A stretch of 64,000 bases of DNA, from contig NZ_FNEJ01000013.1 of NCBI RefSeq assembly GCF_900100085.1, positions 62,001 to 126,000 on the forward strand, read 5' to 3'. Shown here piece by piece: positions 27,207 through 34,724 of this stretch. How positions within the stretch are numbered: position 1 is the first letter of the stretch; each line of letters begins with the position of its first letter. Source of the DNA: Salipiger marinus. Its GTDB lineage: Bacteria; Pseudomonadota; Alphaproteobacteria; Rhodobacterales; Rhodobacteraceae. Under the pieces are notes generated by a model, which worked only from the letters and a program-made list of their open reading frames with translations, ran no database searches and was not told the DNA's origin. The position numbers were made by a program, and so were the translations under genes.

Positions 27207-27928
27207 GCGATCACACCGCCGAAGCGCCGCTCGCGCTTGCCATAGGCGCCGACCAGACCGGCAAATTCCTCGGCGGTGAAATCCGGCCAGAGCGTGTCGA
27301 CAAATTCATATTCCGCATAGGCGGATTGCCAGAGCAGGAAGTTGGAGATGCGCGCCTCGCCGCTGGTGCGGATCACCAGATCGGGATCGGGCAGCACGCA
27401 GGTGTCGAGGTATTTCGGCAGCGTCTCCACGTCGATCTCCTCGGGGCGCAGGCGGCCTTCGGCCACGTCCTGCGCCAGCCGCCGCGTGGCGCGTGCCACC
27501 TCGTCGCGGCCACCGTAATTGATCGCGATGGTCAGGTTCACCCCGGTGCAATGCGCGGTCATCACCTCCAGCTCGTCCATCAGCGTGATGAGCTTGCGGT
27601 CAAGCCGCACCCGGTCGCCGATGAAGCGCACGCGGACGTTTTCGCCCATCAGGGCGCGGGCTTCCTTGGTGATGTAGCGGCGGAACAGGCTCATCAGCCC
27701 CGCCACCTCGGTCTGGGTGCGTTTCCAGTTCTCGGTGGAAAAGGCGAAGATGGTCAGATAGCGCACGCCCGCATCCGGGCAGGCCTCGACAATCTCGCGG
27801 ACGCGCTTGGCGCCTGCATGATGGCCGAAAAGCCGGGGCCGGCCCCGGCTCTGCGCCCACCGGCCATTGCCATCCATGATGATGGCCACATGGCGCGGGC
27901 CGGTGCCCTCGCGGATGGGTTTGGGCAT
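27203..27928 (-). CDS. uppS: Undecaprenyl diphosphate synthase
   Basis: Cis-prenyltransferase that extends farnesyl diphosphate to the C55 lipid carrier used for peptidoglycan and O-antigen. The 241-residue protein starts MPKPIREG, with catalytic Asp in IIMDGNGRWAQ, HHAGAKRVREI, FSTENWKR, INYGGRDEV and the C-terminal IRTSGEARISNFLLWQSAYAE-type signature. The ATG at 27928 has GGAGGGGG five bases upstream; the longer in-frame extension is rejected because it lies antisense-like over frr. Confidence 0.97.
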   Translation of the reverse strand: MPKPIREGTGPRHVAIIMDGNGRWAQSRGRPRLFGHHAGAKRVREIVEACPDAGVRYLTIFAFSTENWKRTQTEVAGLMSLFRRYITKEARALMGENVRVRFIGDRVRLDRKLITLMDELEVMTAHCTGVNLTIAINYGGRDEVARATRRLAQDVAEGRLRPEEIDVETLPKYLDTCVLPDPDLVIRTSGEARISNFLLWQSAYAEYEFVDTLWPDFTAEEFAGLVGAYGKRERRFGGVIA

Positions 27929-27960
27929 CGGCCCCCTCCTCCTGTCAGGCTCAAGCCCGA

Positions 27961-28524
27961 TCAGACCTGCATGATCTCTTCTTGCTTGGTCTCCAGCGCG
28001 GCATCGATCTTCTTGATGTAGCTGTCGGTCATCGCCTGAACTTCGGATTCCCAGAACTTCTGGTCGTCTTCCGACAGCCCGTCGGCCTTGGCCTTCTTGA
28101 TCTGGTCCATGCCGTCGCGGCGCAGGTTCCGGATCGCCACGCGGCAATGCTCGGCATACTGGCCCGCCACCTTGGTCAGATCCCGGCGGCGTTCCTCGTT
28201 CAGCTCGGGGATCGGCAGCATGATGATGGTGCCGTTAAGCTGCGGGTTGATGCCCAGCCCCGACTCGCGGATCGCTTTCTCGACCTTGCCGACAAGGCCC
28301 TTGTCCCAGACGTTGATCGTGACCATCCGCGACTCGGGCACGTTGACCGTGCCCACCTGGTTGATCGGCGTGGGCGAGCCATAGGCATCCACCATCACCG
28401 GCTCCAGCATGGAGGCCGAGGCGCGCCCGGTGCGCAGCGAGGCAAATTCCGTGCGCAGATTCGCCATGGCGCCATCCATGCGGCGCGTGAGGTCTTCGGT
28501 GTCGAGTTCAAAATCGTCAGACAT
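27961..28524 (-). CDS. frr: Ribosome recycling factor
   Basis: Splits post-termination ribosomes with EF-G. The 187-residue protein begins [19 protein letters not shown] and has [41 protein letters not shown] and [16 protein letters not shown] typical of RRF. An ATG two codons upstream (28530) is an equally possible start. In most relatives pyrH is directly upstream; here that position holds the sufE gene instead. Confidence 0.96.
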   Translation of the reverse strand: MSDDFELDTEDLTRRMDGAMANLRTEFASLRTGRASASMLEPVMVDAYGSPTPINQVGTVNVPESRMVTINVWDKGLVGKVEKAIRESGLGINPQLNGTIIMLPIPELNEERRRDLTKVAGQYAEHCRVAIRNLRRDGMDQIKKAKADGLSEDDQKFWESEVQAMTDSYIKKIDAALETKQEEIMQV

Positions 28525-28625
28525 GGTCATGCTGCCCGTTCAGGTCGTTCCATTCGAAAGGCGTTCTATGACAGGTGCGCCCGGATGTATAGCCTGCAGC
28601 GCCGCCGTTCCCGCCCTGCGGCGGC

Positions 28626-29033
28626 TCAGGCCGCGTCGGCCTCGGCCCGGATCCGCTCTACCATGGCGCGCAGACCGTTCGATCGCTGCGCCGAAAGATG
28701 CTCGGTGAGCCCCAGCCGCCCCAGTTCGGCGCGGGCATCGGTGGCCAGAACCTCCTGGGCCGACAACCCGTCATAAAGCCGGTGCAGCACCGCGATCAGC
28801 CCGCGCACGATCATCGCGTCGCTCTCGCCCTGAAAGCGCAGCCGCGGGCCGTCCCATGTCACATGCAGCCAGACCTGACTGGCGCAGCCTTCCACCTTGG
28901 TGGCGGGCACTTTCAGCGCCTCGGGCAGTGCGGCCATGTCGCGGCCCATCTCGATGACCATGCGGTAGCGGTCTTCCCAGTCCTCAAGGAACTCGAAATC
29001 CCCCACCAGTTGCTCGAAGCCAGCCTGTGCCAT
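28626..29033 (-). CDS. sufE: SufE family cysteine desulfuration protein
   Basis: Accepts persulphide sulphur from the SufS cysteine desulphurase and stimulates it during Fe-S cluster assembly. The 135-residue protein has DFEFLEDWEDRYRMVIEMGR near the N-terminus and the active Cys in KVEGCASQVWLH (about residue 50). AGGAGG lies six bases before the ATG at 29033. It stands alone, not within a suf operon, on the same strand as frr. Confidence 0.94.
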   Translation of the reverse strand: MAQAGFEQLVGDFEFLEDWEDRYRMVIEMGRDMAALPEALKVPATKVEGCASQVWLHVTWDGPRLRFQGESDAMIVRGLIAVLHRLYDGLSAQEVLATDARAELGRLGLTEHLSAQRSNGLRAMVERIRAEADAA

Positions 29034-29158
29034 GCGCCCTCCTGTTCCGGCCCCAGAGGTAGGCGGCGCCCGGCCAAAGGTCCAGTGCCCGCGAAGGATG
29101 CTTTTCAACTTCGGCAAAACAGGCTAGTCCCGGAGGCGACAAGACGGGACCAAATCGC

Positions 29159-29674
29159 ATGTTCAAACCCTTCACGTTGCTGGTGATCTCTGCGGGACTG
29201 CTTGCGGGCTGCGCCAGCGTGCGCGACTCGCGCGTCAATCCGTTCAACTGGTTCGGCGGCGGCAGCGGCCCCGTGCGGTCGGCCGGGGCCGAAGCCGGCA
29301 GCGCCAATCCCCTGATCCCCGAACGCAGCCGCGTCAGCCTGCTGACCCGCGAGGCGCCCGACTATGCCGGCCGCCCCGTGGAGCAGATCAGCGAAGTGCT
29401 GCTGGAACGCCGTCCCGGCGGCGCCATCCTGCGCGTCACCGGCGTGGCCGACCGCGTCGGCCCCTTCGACGTGCGGCTGGTCGAGGACGAGACCGCGCGC
29501 GGCACCGGCAGGCTGGCCTATACGCTGGCCGCGCTGCAGCAGGCGGGCCCGCGCAACACCGGCGCGCGCGCGCGCATGGTCACCGCCGCCGTCTGGCTCA
29601 CCGATCAGGAACTGGCCAGCGTGAGCGCGATCCGCGTCGCGGGCCGCAGCAACGCGCTGGAAACCCGCCGCTAG
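29159..29674 (+). CDS. Putative lipoprotein
   Basis: A 171-residue protein with a lipoprotein signal (LLVISAGLLAGC; Cys about 18), so probably anchored in the outer or inner membrane facing the periplasm. The mature part has VNPFNWFGG, LIPERSRVSLL and ILRVTGVADRVGPFDVRLV, which recur in uncharacterised Rhodobacteraceae lipoproteins as far as I recall. It is divergent from sufE with a 125-base promoter region. Function unknown. Confidence 0.85.
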   Translation: MFKPFTLLVISAGLLAGCASVRDSRVNPFNWFGGGSGPVRSAGAEAGSANPLIPERSRVSLLTREAPDYAGRPVEQISEVLLERRPGGAILRVTGVADRVGPFDVRLVEDETARGTGRLAYTLAALQQAGPRNTGARARMVTAAVWLTDQELASVSAIRVAGRSNALETRR

Positions 29675-29751
29675 GCGGCCCCACACGCCCCGCGCCGGGG
29701 GGGAGAGCCACAGCCCGCGCCGCACGGGCTCTGCGGCACATGCCGGTTTCC

Positions 29752-29822
29752 ATTGGCCAGAAATATCCCGGGGGAGTCCGCGCCAGCGGACGGGGGCAGA
29801 GCCCCCATCCTGCTTCGTCCGG
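29752..29822 (-). repeat. Intergenic palindromic repeat, copy C
   Basis: On the minus strand this reads GGGGGCTCTGCCCCC, GTCCGCTGGCGCGGAC, then TCCCCCGGGATATTTC. The first and last segments match copy B (14576-14650) almost base for base, while the middle palindrome differs in sequence but keeps its pairing. That is compensatory change, as expected of a structured element. It lies between the lipoprotein gene and the 3' end of rnd. Confidence 0.75.
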
Positions 29823-29908
29823 CCCTCGCACAGGGCATCCGCCCGTGACGGACGCTTCCCTTTGGCGAAAGAGGAGAGCAGCCCCCTCCTCCGCCCCCGC
29901 CAAGCGGC

Positions 29909-31066
29909 TCAGATCTCGATCACCGCCACGGTCTTGCCCTTGGCCGCCAGCGCGATGCGCCCTTCGCAGAGCCGCAGCGCGTCGGCGCCGAACACCTCGT
30001 GCCGCCAGCCCTGCAGCGCCTTCACGTCGCGCTGACCGGCGGCGATGGCGTCAAGCTCCGCCGCAGGCGCGATCAGCCGCGAAGCCACGCCCGAGCTTTC
30101 GGTCTTGGCCTTCAGCAGCACCCGCAGCAGATCGGCCAGCGCGGGGTTCACCTGCAGCTGGTCGCGCTCGTCCTCGGCCTGCGGCAGCTGCTCCTTGGGG
30201 CAGTCGAGCCCCGCCTGCACCGCCGCAAGGATGCCCTCGGCGATCGGACCCTTGCGGGCTTCGCGCAGCAGCAGGCGCGACCGGCCCAGATCGTCCAGCG
30301 TCGCGGGCTTGGTCGAGGCCAGTTCCACCAGCGCGTCATCCTTGTAGACCCGGGTGCGCGGGATGTTGCGCGACTGCGCATACTCCTCGCGGAAGGCGGC
30401 CAGCGCCCGCACCAGCGCCAGAAAGCGCGGGCTGGAGGACCGGGTGCGGATCTTCTGCCACGCCTCGTCGGGGCGGGTGATGTAGGTCTCCGGATCGGTC
30501 AGCACCGCCAGCTCTTCGGTCACCCAGCGGGCGCGCCCGGTCTCGGCCAGCTTGTCGGCCAGAAACTCGTAGATCACCCGCAGATGGGTCACATCGGCCA
30601 GCGCGTATTTCTTCTGGGCATCGGTCAGCGGGCGGCGCGACCAGTCGGTGAAGCGCGAGGACTTGTCGAGCTGCTGCTTGGCGATGCGCTTGACCAGCGT
30701 CTCGTAGCCCACCTGTTCGCCAAAGCCGCAGACCATGGCCGCGACCTGCGTGTCGAACAGCGGCTCCGGGATCACGCCATGATCGATGTAAAAGATTTCC
30801 AGATCCTGCCGCGCGGCGTGAAAGACCTTGATCACGTCGGTGTTGCGGAACAGCTCCAGCAGCGGCTCCAGCGACAGGCCGCTCTCCAGCGGATCGACCA
30901 GCACCGCATCCTCTTCGGCGCTGCCCGGAATGGCCAGCTGCACAAGGCAGAGCTTGGAATAATAGGTGCGTTCGCGCAGGAACTCGGTGTCCACGGTCAC
31001 ATAAGGGGCGGAGGCCGCCCGCGTGCAGAACTCTGCCAGATCTTCCGTCGAGGTGATTGTCTTCAT
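29909..31066 (-). CDS. rnd: Ribonuclease D
   Basis: A 385-residue 3'-5' exoribonuclease that trims tRNA and other structured RNA 3' ends. The DEDDy catalytic residues are in VDTEFLRERTYY, VFHAARQDLEIF and YALADVTHL, followed by an HRDC domain around residues 210-290. The ATG at 31066 is chosen because the family starts with a short MKTITST-type strand and GGAG lies five bases upstream. Confidence 0.95.
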   Translation of the reverse strand: MKTITSTEDLAEFCTRAASAPYVTVDTEFLRERTYYSKLCLVQLAIPGSAEEDAVLVDPLESGLSLEPLLELFRNTDVIKVFHAARQDLEIFYIDHGVIPEPLFDTQVAAMVCGFGEQVGYETLVKRIAKQQLDKSSRFTDWSRRPLTDAQKKYALADVTHLRVIYEFLADKLAETGRARWVTEELAVLTDPETYITRPDEAWQKIRTRSSSPRFLALVRALAAFREEYAQSRNIPRTRVYKDDALVELASTKPATLDDLGRSRLLLREARKGPIAEGILAAVQAGLDCPKEQLPQAEDERDQLQVNPALADLLRVLLKAKTESSGVASRLIAPAAELDAIAAGQRDVKALQGWRHEVFGADALRLCEGRIALAAKGKTVAVIEI

Positions 31067-31196
31067 GCGGGCTCCGGCCATCTTGCGTGACATAACTGTT
31101 CGCGCCTCCTACACCCGCAGGCGCGCAAGATCAAAGACCTCCGCGCGCGGCAGCCGCGACCTGTGGCGGAATGGGCAGAAACGCTGCAGGCCGCGG

Positions 31197-31787
31197 TCAG
31201 GGCAGCAGCAGCGGGCTGCGGTCGCCTTGGGCAAAGCGGCGCAGCACGGCGGGATAAAGCTGATGCTCCATCGCCAGCACGCGCGCCGCCAGCGTGTCGG
31301 GCGTGTCGTCCTGTGCCACCGCCACCCGCGCCTGCCCAAGGATCGGGCCCTCGTCGAGTTCCGGCGTCACCTCATGCACGGTGCAGCCATGTTCGGCATC
31401 CCCCGCCGCCAGCGCCCGGGCATGGGTGTCGAGCCCGCGATATTTCGGCAGAAGCGACGGGTGGATGTTCAGCATCCGCCCCGCCCATGGCATCACGAAC
31501 CCCGCCGTCAGCACCCGCATGAACCCGGCAAGGCACAGGATGTCGGGGGCGGCGCGGTCAAGCTCGGCCTGAAGCGCTGCCTCGAACCCGGCCCGGTCAC
31601 CCTTGAAGGGCCGGTGATCCACCACCGCCGTGGCGATGCCGCGCGCGGCGGCAGCGGCAATCCCGCCCGCATCGGCGCGGTTCGACAGCACCAGCACGGG
31701 CCGGCCCGGATGATCGCCGGTCATGCTGTCGACCAGACGGAGCATGTTCGACCCGCCGCCCGAGATGAAGATCGCGACGCGCTTCAC
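31197..31787 (-). CDS. purN: Phosphoribosylglycinamide formyltransferase
   Basis: Third step of purine synthesis; transfers formyl from 10-formyl-THF to GAR. The 196-residue enzyme shows ISGGGSNM (phosphate binding), [24 protein letters not shown] with the catalytic Asn/His, and [19 protein letters not shown] with the catalytic Asp. Its start overlaps the purM stop as ATGA, giving the usual purM-purN operon. Confidence 0.97.
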   Translation of the reverse strand: MKRVAIFISGGGSNMLRLVDSMTGDHPGRPVLVLSNRADAGGIAAAAARGIATAVVDHRPFKGDRAGFEAALQAELDRAAPDILCLAGFMRVLTAGFVMPWAGRMLNIHPSLLPKYRGLDTHARALAAGDAEHGCTVHEVTPELDEGPILGQARVAVAQDDTPDTLAARVLAMEHQLYPAVLRRFAQGDRSPLLLP

Positions 31788-32830
31788 CCCAGCTGGCCCT
31801 CGTAGCGGATGCCCTGCCCTTCGGTCACGGTGCCAAGCGTCACCACCGTCTCGCCTTCGGCGCGCAGCAGATCGGCCAGCGCGGGCGCGCGGTCCGCCGC
31901 CACCACCAGCACCATGCCGATGCCGCAGTTGAAGGTCTTGAGCATTTCCGCCGCCTGCATGCCGCCGGTCTGCGCCATCCAGCCGAACACGCCGGGCAGC
32001 GCCCAGCTGTGCAGATCGATCGTGGCGCCGCAGCCTTCGGGCAGCACGCGCGGCAGGTTTTCGGTCAGGCCGCCGCCGGTGATATGCGCCAGCGCATGCA
32101 CGCCCCCTGCCCGCACCGCCGCCAGCGCCGGCTTGACGTAAAGCCGCGTCGGCGTCAGCAGCACCTCGCCAAGGCTGCCTTCGGCCCAGGGGCAGTCCGC
32201 CTCCCAGCCCAGCCCCGAGATCTCCACAAGCTTGCGCACGAGGCTGTAGCCGTTGGAATGCACCCCGTCAGAACCAAGCCCGAGCAGCACGTCGCCCGCG
32301 CTGACCTCGCGCGGCAGATCCTGCCTGCGCTCCATCGCGCCCACTGCAAACCCCGCAAGATCGAAATCCCCCGCCGGATACATGCCCGGCATCTCTGCCG
32401 TCTCGCCGCCGATGAGCGCGCAGCCCGAGCGCACGCAGCCTTCGGCGATGCCCTCGATCACCCGCGCGGCGCTGTCGGTGTCGAGCTTGCCGGTGGCGAA
32501 GTAATCCAGAAAGAACAGCGGCTCCGCGCCCTGACAGACCAGATCGTTGACGCACATGGCCACCAGATCGATGCCCACCCCGTCCAGATGCCCGGTGTCG
32601 ATGGCGATGCGCAGCTTGGTGCCCACGCCGTCCGTGGCCGCCACCAGCACCGGATCGCTGTAACCCGCCGCCTTCAGGTCGAAGAGCGCGCCGAAGCCGC
32701 CCAGCCCCGACATGGTGCCGGGACGGTTGGTGCGCTTGGCGGCAGGCTTGATCCGCTCCACCAGCGCGTTGCCCGCGTCGATATCCACCCCCGCATCCGC
32801 ATAGGTGATGCCGTTCTTGCTGTCGGTCAT
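31784..32830 (-). CDS. purM: Phosphoribosylformylglycinamidine cyclo-ligase (AIR synthetase)
   Basis: ATP-dependent ring closure of FGAM to AIR, the fifth step of purine synthesis. The 348-residue enzyme has [44 protein letters not shown]-type sequence, [29 protein letters not shown] and [13 protein letters not shown]. The ATG at 32830 has GGAGGGCGGC directly upstream; an in-frame ATG at 32893 is less likely. Confidence 0.97.
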   Translation of the reverse strand: MTDSKNGITYADAGVDIDAGNALVERIKPAAKRTNRPGTMSGLGGFGALFDLKAAGYSDPVLVAATDGVGTKLRIAIDTGHLDGVGIDLVAMCVNDLVCQGAEPLFFLDYFATGKLDTDSAARVIEGIAEGCVRSGCALIGGETAEMPGMYPAGDFDLAGFAVGAMERRQDLPREVSAGDVLLGLGSDGVHSNGYSLVRKLVEISGLGWEADCPWAEGSLGEVLLTPTRLYVKPALAAVRAGGVHALAHITGGGLTENLPRVLPEGCGATIDLHSWALPGVFGWMAQTGGMQAAEMLKTFNCGIGMVLVVAADRAPALADLLRAEGETVVTLGTVTEGQGIRYEGQLG

Positions 32831-32967
32831 GCCGCCCTCCAGGCCAGTTTCGCGCGGCTTTAGCGCAAGCCGTGCGCGAAGAAAAGCGTCCATCCCCCAA
32901 CCGACCCGCCCTCCGCCGCGCCGCCCGTCTTGACCCGCGCGCCCGGAATGGTAGTGAACCCCAAGGT

Positions 32968-33044
32968 GGGCCTGTAGCTCAATCGGTTAGAGCAGGGCGC
33001 TCATAACGCCTTGGTTGGGGGTTCGAGTCCCTCCGGGCCTACCA
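32968..33044 (+). tRNA. tRNA with CAT anticodon, probably tRNA-Ile2 (lysidine type)
   Basis: A complete 77-base cloverleaf with encoded CCA. The acceptor 5' strand GGGCCTG pairs with CGGGCCT (with G-U at 1-72 and one inner wobble), the D arm is GCTC/GAGC, the anticodon stem GGGCG/CGCCT with loop CTCATAA, and the T arm has GGTTCGAGTCC. The anticodon is CAT. The anticodon-arm context GAGCAGG, CTCATAA, CTTGGT resembles E. coli tRNA-Ile2 more than elongator or initiator tRNA-Met, so automated pipelines may label it Met. Its 3' end is the likely phage attachment core. Confidence 0.93.
33020..33044 (+). other. Probable left attachment site (attL core) of the prophage
   Basis: The 3' part of the tRNA (T arm through CCA) is the usual tyrosine-integrase target, and phage genes start directly to its right while purine genes lie to its left. 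The duplicate copy that would prove it must be beyond base 64000; I do not see it in the window. Confidence 0.5.
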
Positions 33045-33186
33045 AAAACCCGAAAAAATCCAGCAAAATCAATGGGCATGTGGACCGCGAAAGCGGTCAC
33101 GCGGTCCATAATAAATCAATGGCTTGCGAGCGATGTGGACCACGCTTCCCGGCAGGCCTCAGTGCGATTCCACACAGGAGGAACCG

Positions 33187-33303
33187 ATGGGTGATTTGAT
33201 CGTAGGGCTGAGCTCATTCCTATTCACGGTCTATGTCTTGTTCGGGCTGGCGGCGGGCATCAGCTGGCCGTTCTGGCTGATCCTGTGGCTGGTGAAGGGG
33301 TGA
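33187..33303 (+). CDS. Small membrane protein (38 aa), prophage edge
   Basis: Starts MGDLIVGLSSFLF and is mostly one hydrophobic span (FTVYVLFGLAAGISWPFWLILWL). An ideal AGGAGG is placed five bases before the ATG. Its stop overlaps the GTG of the next frame as GTGA. It reads rightward, opposite to the main phage operon, so it may be lysogenic cargo. Function unknown. Confidence 0.6.
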   Translation: MGDLIVGLSSFLFTVYVLFGLAAGISWPFWLILWLVKG

Positions 33304-33488
33304 CCTGGCATTACCTGATCCGCCCCTGTCGCAACGGTGCGCCCGGCTGGCTCGCCATGGCGAAGCGCTCCCCATTTGTCGGCGACGTCTGGGGGATGGA
33401 GCCGGGCCAAGTCTGGTTCCAGTTCGGCGACAGCGAGGAAGAGGCGCGGGAGAAGATCGAGGCTGAGGTGGGGCGGATGTCGCAGTGA
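33300..33488 (+). CDS. Small hypothetical protein (62 aa), prophage edge
   Basis: A charged 62-residue protein with WHYLIRPCRNGAPGW, MAKRSPFVGDVWG and an acidic helix EEEAREKIEAEVGRM. The GTG at 33300 overlaps the stop of the preceding 38-aa gene, suggesting coupling; a GTG at 33285 is an alternative. Not recognised. Confidence 0.55.
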   Translation: MTWHYLIRPCRNGAPGWLAMAKRSPFVGDVWGMEPGQVWFQFGDSEEEAREKIEAEVGRMSQ

Positions 33489-33498
33489 CGGACACGGC

Positions 33499-33630
33499 AT
33501 GTCGCGGACCGGAGTAGTGTCCTCATCTTTCGCGCGGCGCCTCGACGACGCCGGAGGTATTGAAGCGGTAGAAAAAAGGATGGATTTTGAAACTGACTTG
33601 CAGGACATCTCTATGGGAGAGCGAAAGTAA
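33499..33630 (+). CDS. Possible 43-aa reading frame, weakly supported
   Basis: Starts MSRTGVVSSSFARRL and continues with an acidic helix (GGIEAVEKRMDFETDLQ). It lies 10 bases after the 62-aa gene in the same direction. It has no clear ribosome site. It may be part of the same short rightward operon or chance. Confidence 0.3.
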   Translation: MSRTGVVSSSFARRLDDAGGIEAVEKRMDFETDLQDISMGERK

Positions 33631-33694
33631 TTTCTCAGCGCCGGGCTTTTAGTTCTCAGGTCAGTGATTATTGCTGCATGACGCAATATCTCCG

Positions 33695-34162
33695 CTAGCG
33701 CGGAAGTTTGATGTTTGGGTTGGGGTGTGCAGGACCGCTGATACGGTCTACATTTGGCCACACGAGGTAGGCAGCCCAGTTCCGTCCGTCAGGCGTACAA
33801 TAGACGAGGTATTCACCACTGTTCCGAGCACTAGGCTTGTGGTGAAATTCGCCGCATCCCCGAACGTTGTTCGAAATGAGAGTACGTGTAATGTTGCTGG
33901 GCGCATCGGATCTCCATTTTCCGAGGTAATCCTCAGCGGTCTCTTGTCTCGGACTAGCGATCTCTTCTTCTGTAAAGAAAAGCCAACTGCCGCTCCAATA
34001 CGCGACAGTGGCGAACAGAAAGCAAAAGCCGACCAAAATCGCATTCCCTACCGCCCCAGGACGGGTGTCATCTTCCCCGAGGTTGAGCGCGATCAACGTA
34101 ACCAAAGCGGTGATCACCAAAAAGCAGAATCCCGCGAAGATCGCCCCCACAACAAGTGTCAA
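33695..34162 (-). CDS. Hypothetical two-span membrane protein, low-G+C cargo
   Basis: A 155-residue protein with hydrophobic segments at about residues 2-27 and 40-66 (ILVGFCFLFATVAYW), then a soluble C-terminal part with two Cys, RNSGEYLVYCTPDGRNWAAYLVWP. The start is TTG at 34162 with GAGGAA seven bases upstream. Base composition is clearly lower in G+C than the phage structural genes. Not recognised. As an isolated gene at the prophage edge it may be a lysogenic conversion or exclusion gene. Confidence 0.7.
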   Translation of the reverse strand: MTLVVGAIFAGFCFLVITALVTLIALNLGEDDTRPGAVGNAILVGFCFLFATVAYWSGSWLFFTEEEIASPRQETAEDYLGKWRSDAPSNITRTLISNNVRGCGEFHHKPSARNSGEYLVYCTPDGRNWAAYLVWPNVDRISGPAHPNPNIKLPR

Positions 34163-34398
34163 GTATCGTTTCCTCGGGTAGAGTTCTCTTGTTCCCGATG
34201 AATCTACAGCATTAAGGAGGGCAATGCGAGCCCTCTTCAGAGTCCGTCAAAACGAGCGTTCGGTCGAAGCCGTCTCGGGGTGGCGCTCCAGCCCGGCCCA
34301 CAGATCAACCATGGGGCGGCGCAGTCCATTGCAGATGCCGGGCACAGGGGCGGACCGGTCTGCGTACTCCACCTTGGTGACTACAACAAGATGCCCGC

Positions 34399-34665
34399 TC
34401 ACCGCCGCCGATCCACATCCGTCTCCGGAAGATCATCCGTCGCGCCCTGCCTGACTTTCTCCAGCGCCTGTTCCAGCGATTCCGCATAGCCATGCACTGA
34501 CGGATAGGTCCATGTGCCCCACCACCAGACTAGATCCCCGCCCGCGCTCATGCCGAGACGCTGCTGCATCACCCGGCCCACGTCCCGCCCGTCGCGCTTC
34601 ACCACGAAATCGTTCGGGCGTGACGTGCCAGCGATGATGCAGGGGCGATAGGTCCAGCGGGTCAT
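34399..34665 (-). CDS. Small hypothetical protein (88 aa)
   Basis: Starts MTRWTYRPCIIAGTSRPNDF and has VVKRDGRDVGRVMQQR and WWWGTWTYPSVHGYAESLEQALEKVR. This layout (one-strand domain, then a helix in which residues are dropped in from a C-terminal alignment) occurs in small alphaproteobacterial phage and chromosomal proteins. The ATG at 34665 is preferred because the in-frame ATG at 34710 lies inside the terminator hairpin at 34690-34724. Function unknown. Confidence 0.65.
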   Translation of the reverse strand: MTRWTYRPCIIAGTSRPNDFVVKRDGRDVGRVMQQRLGMSAGGDLVWWWGTWTYPSVHGYAESLEQALEKVRQGATDDLPETDVDRRR

Positions 34666-34689
34666 GCCCGGCAGATAGGGCGCAGGCAC

Positions 34690-34724
34690 AAAAAAAGAAC
34701 CCCGCGCCAAGGATGGCGCGGGGT
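34690..34724 (-). terminator. Intrinsic terminator of the DUF6414-like gene
   Basis: On the minus strand a 10-bp stem ACCCCGCGCC/GGCGCGGGGT with a six-base loop is followed by TTCTTTTTTT. It lies 30 bases after the stop codon at 34754. A copy of the stem without the T run is found at the other side of the gene (35930-35953). Confidence 0.88.

Noticed and set aside
32968-33044. Calling the tRNA an elongator tRNA-Met
   Set aside because: The CAT anticodon is shared, but the anticodon-arm and variable-loop context is nearer to Ile2 tRNAs read with lysidine; left as probable since I could not run a classifier.
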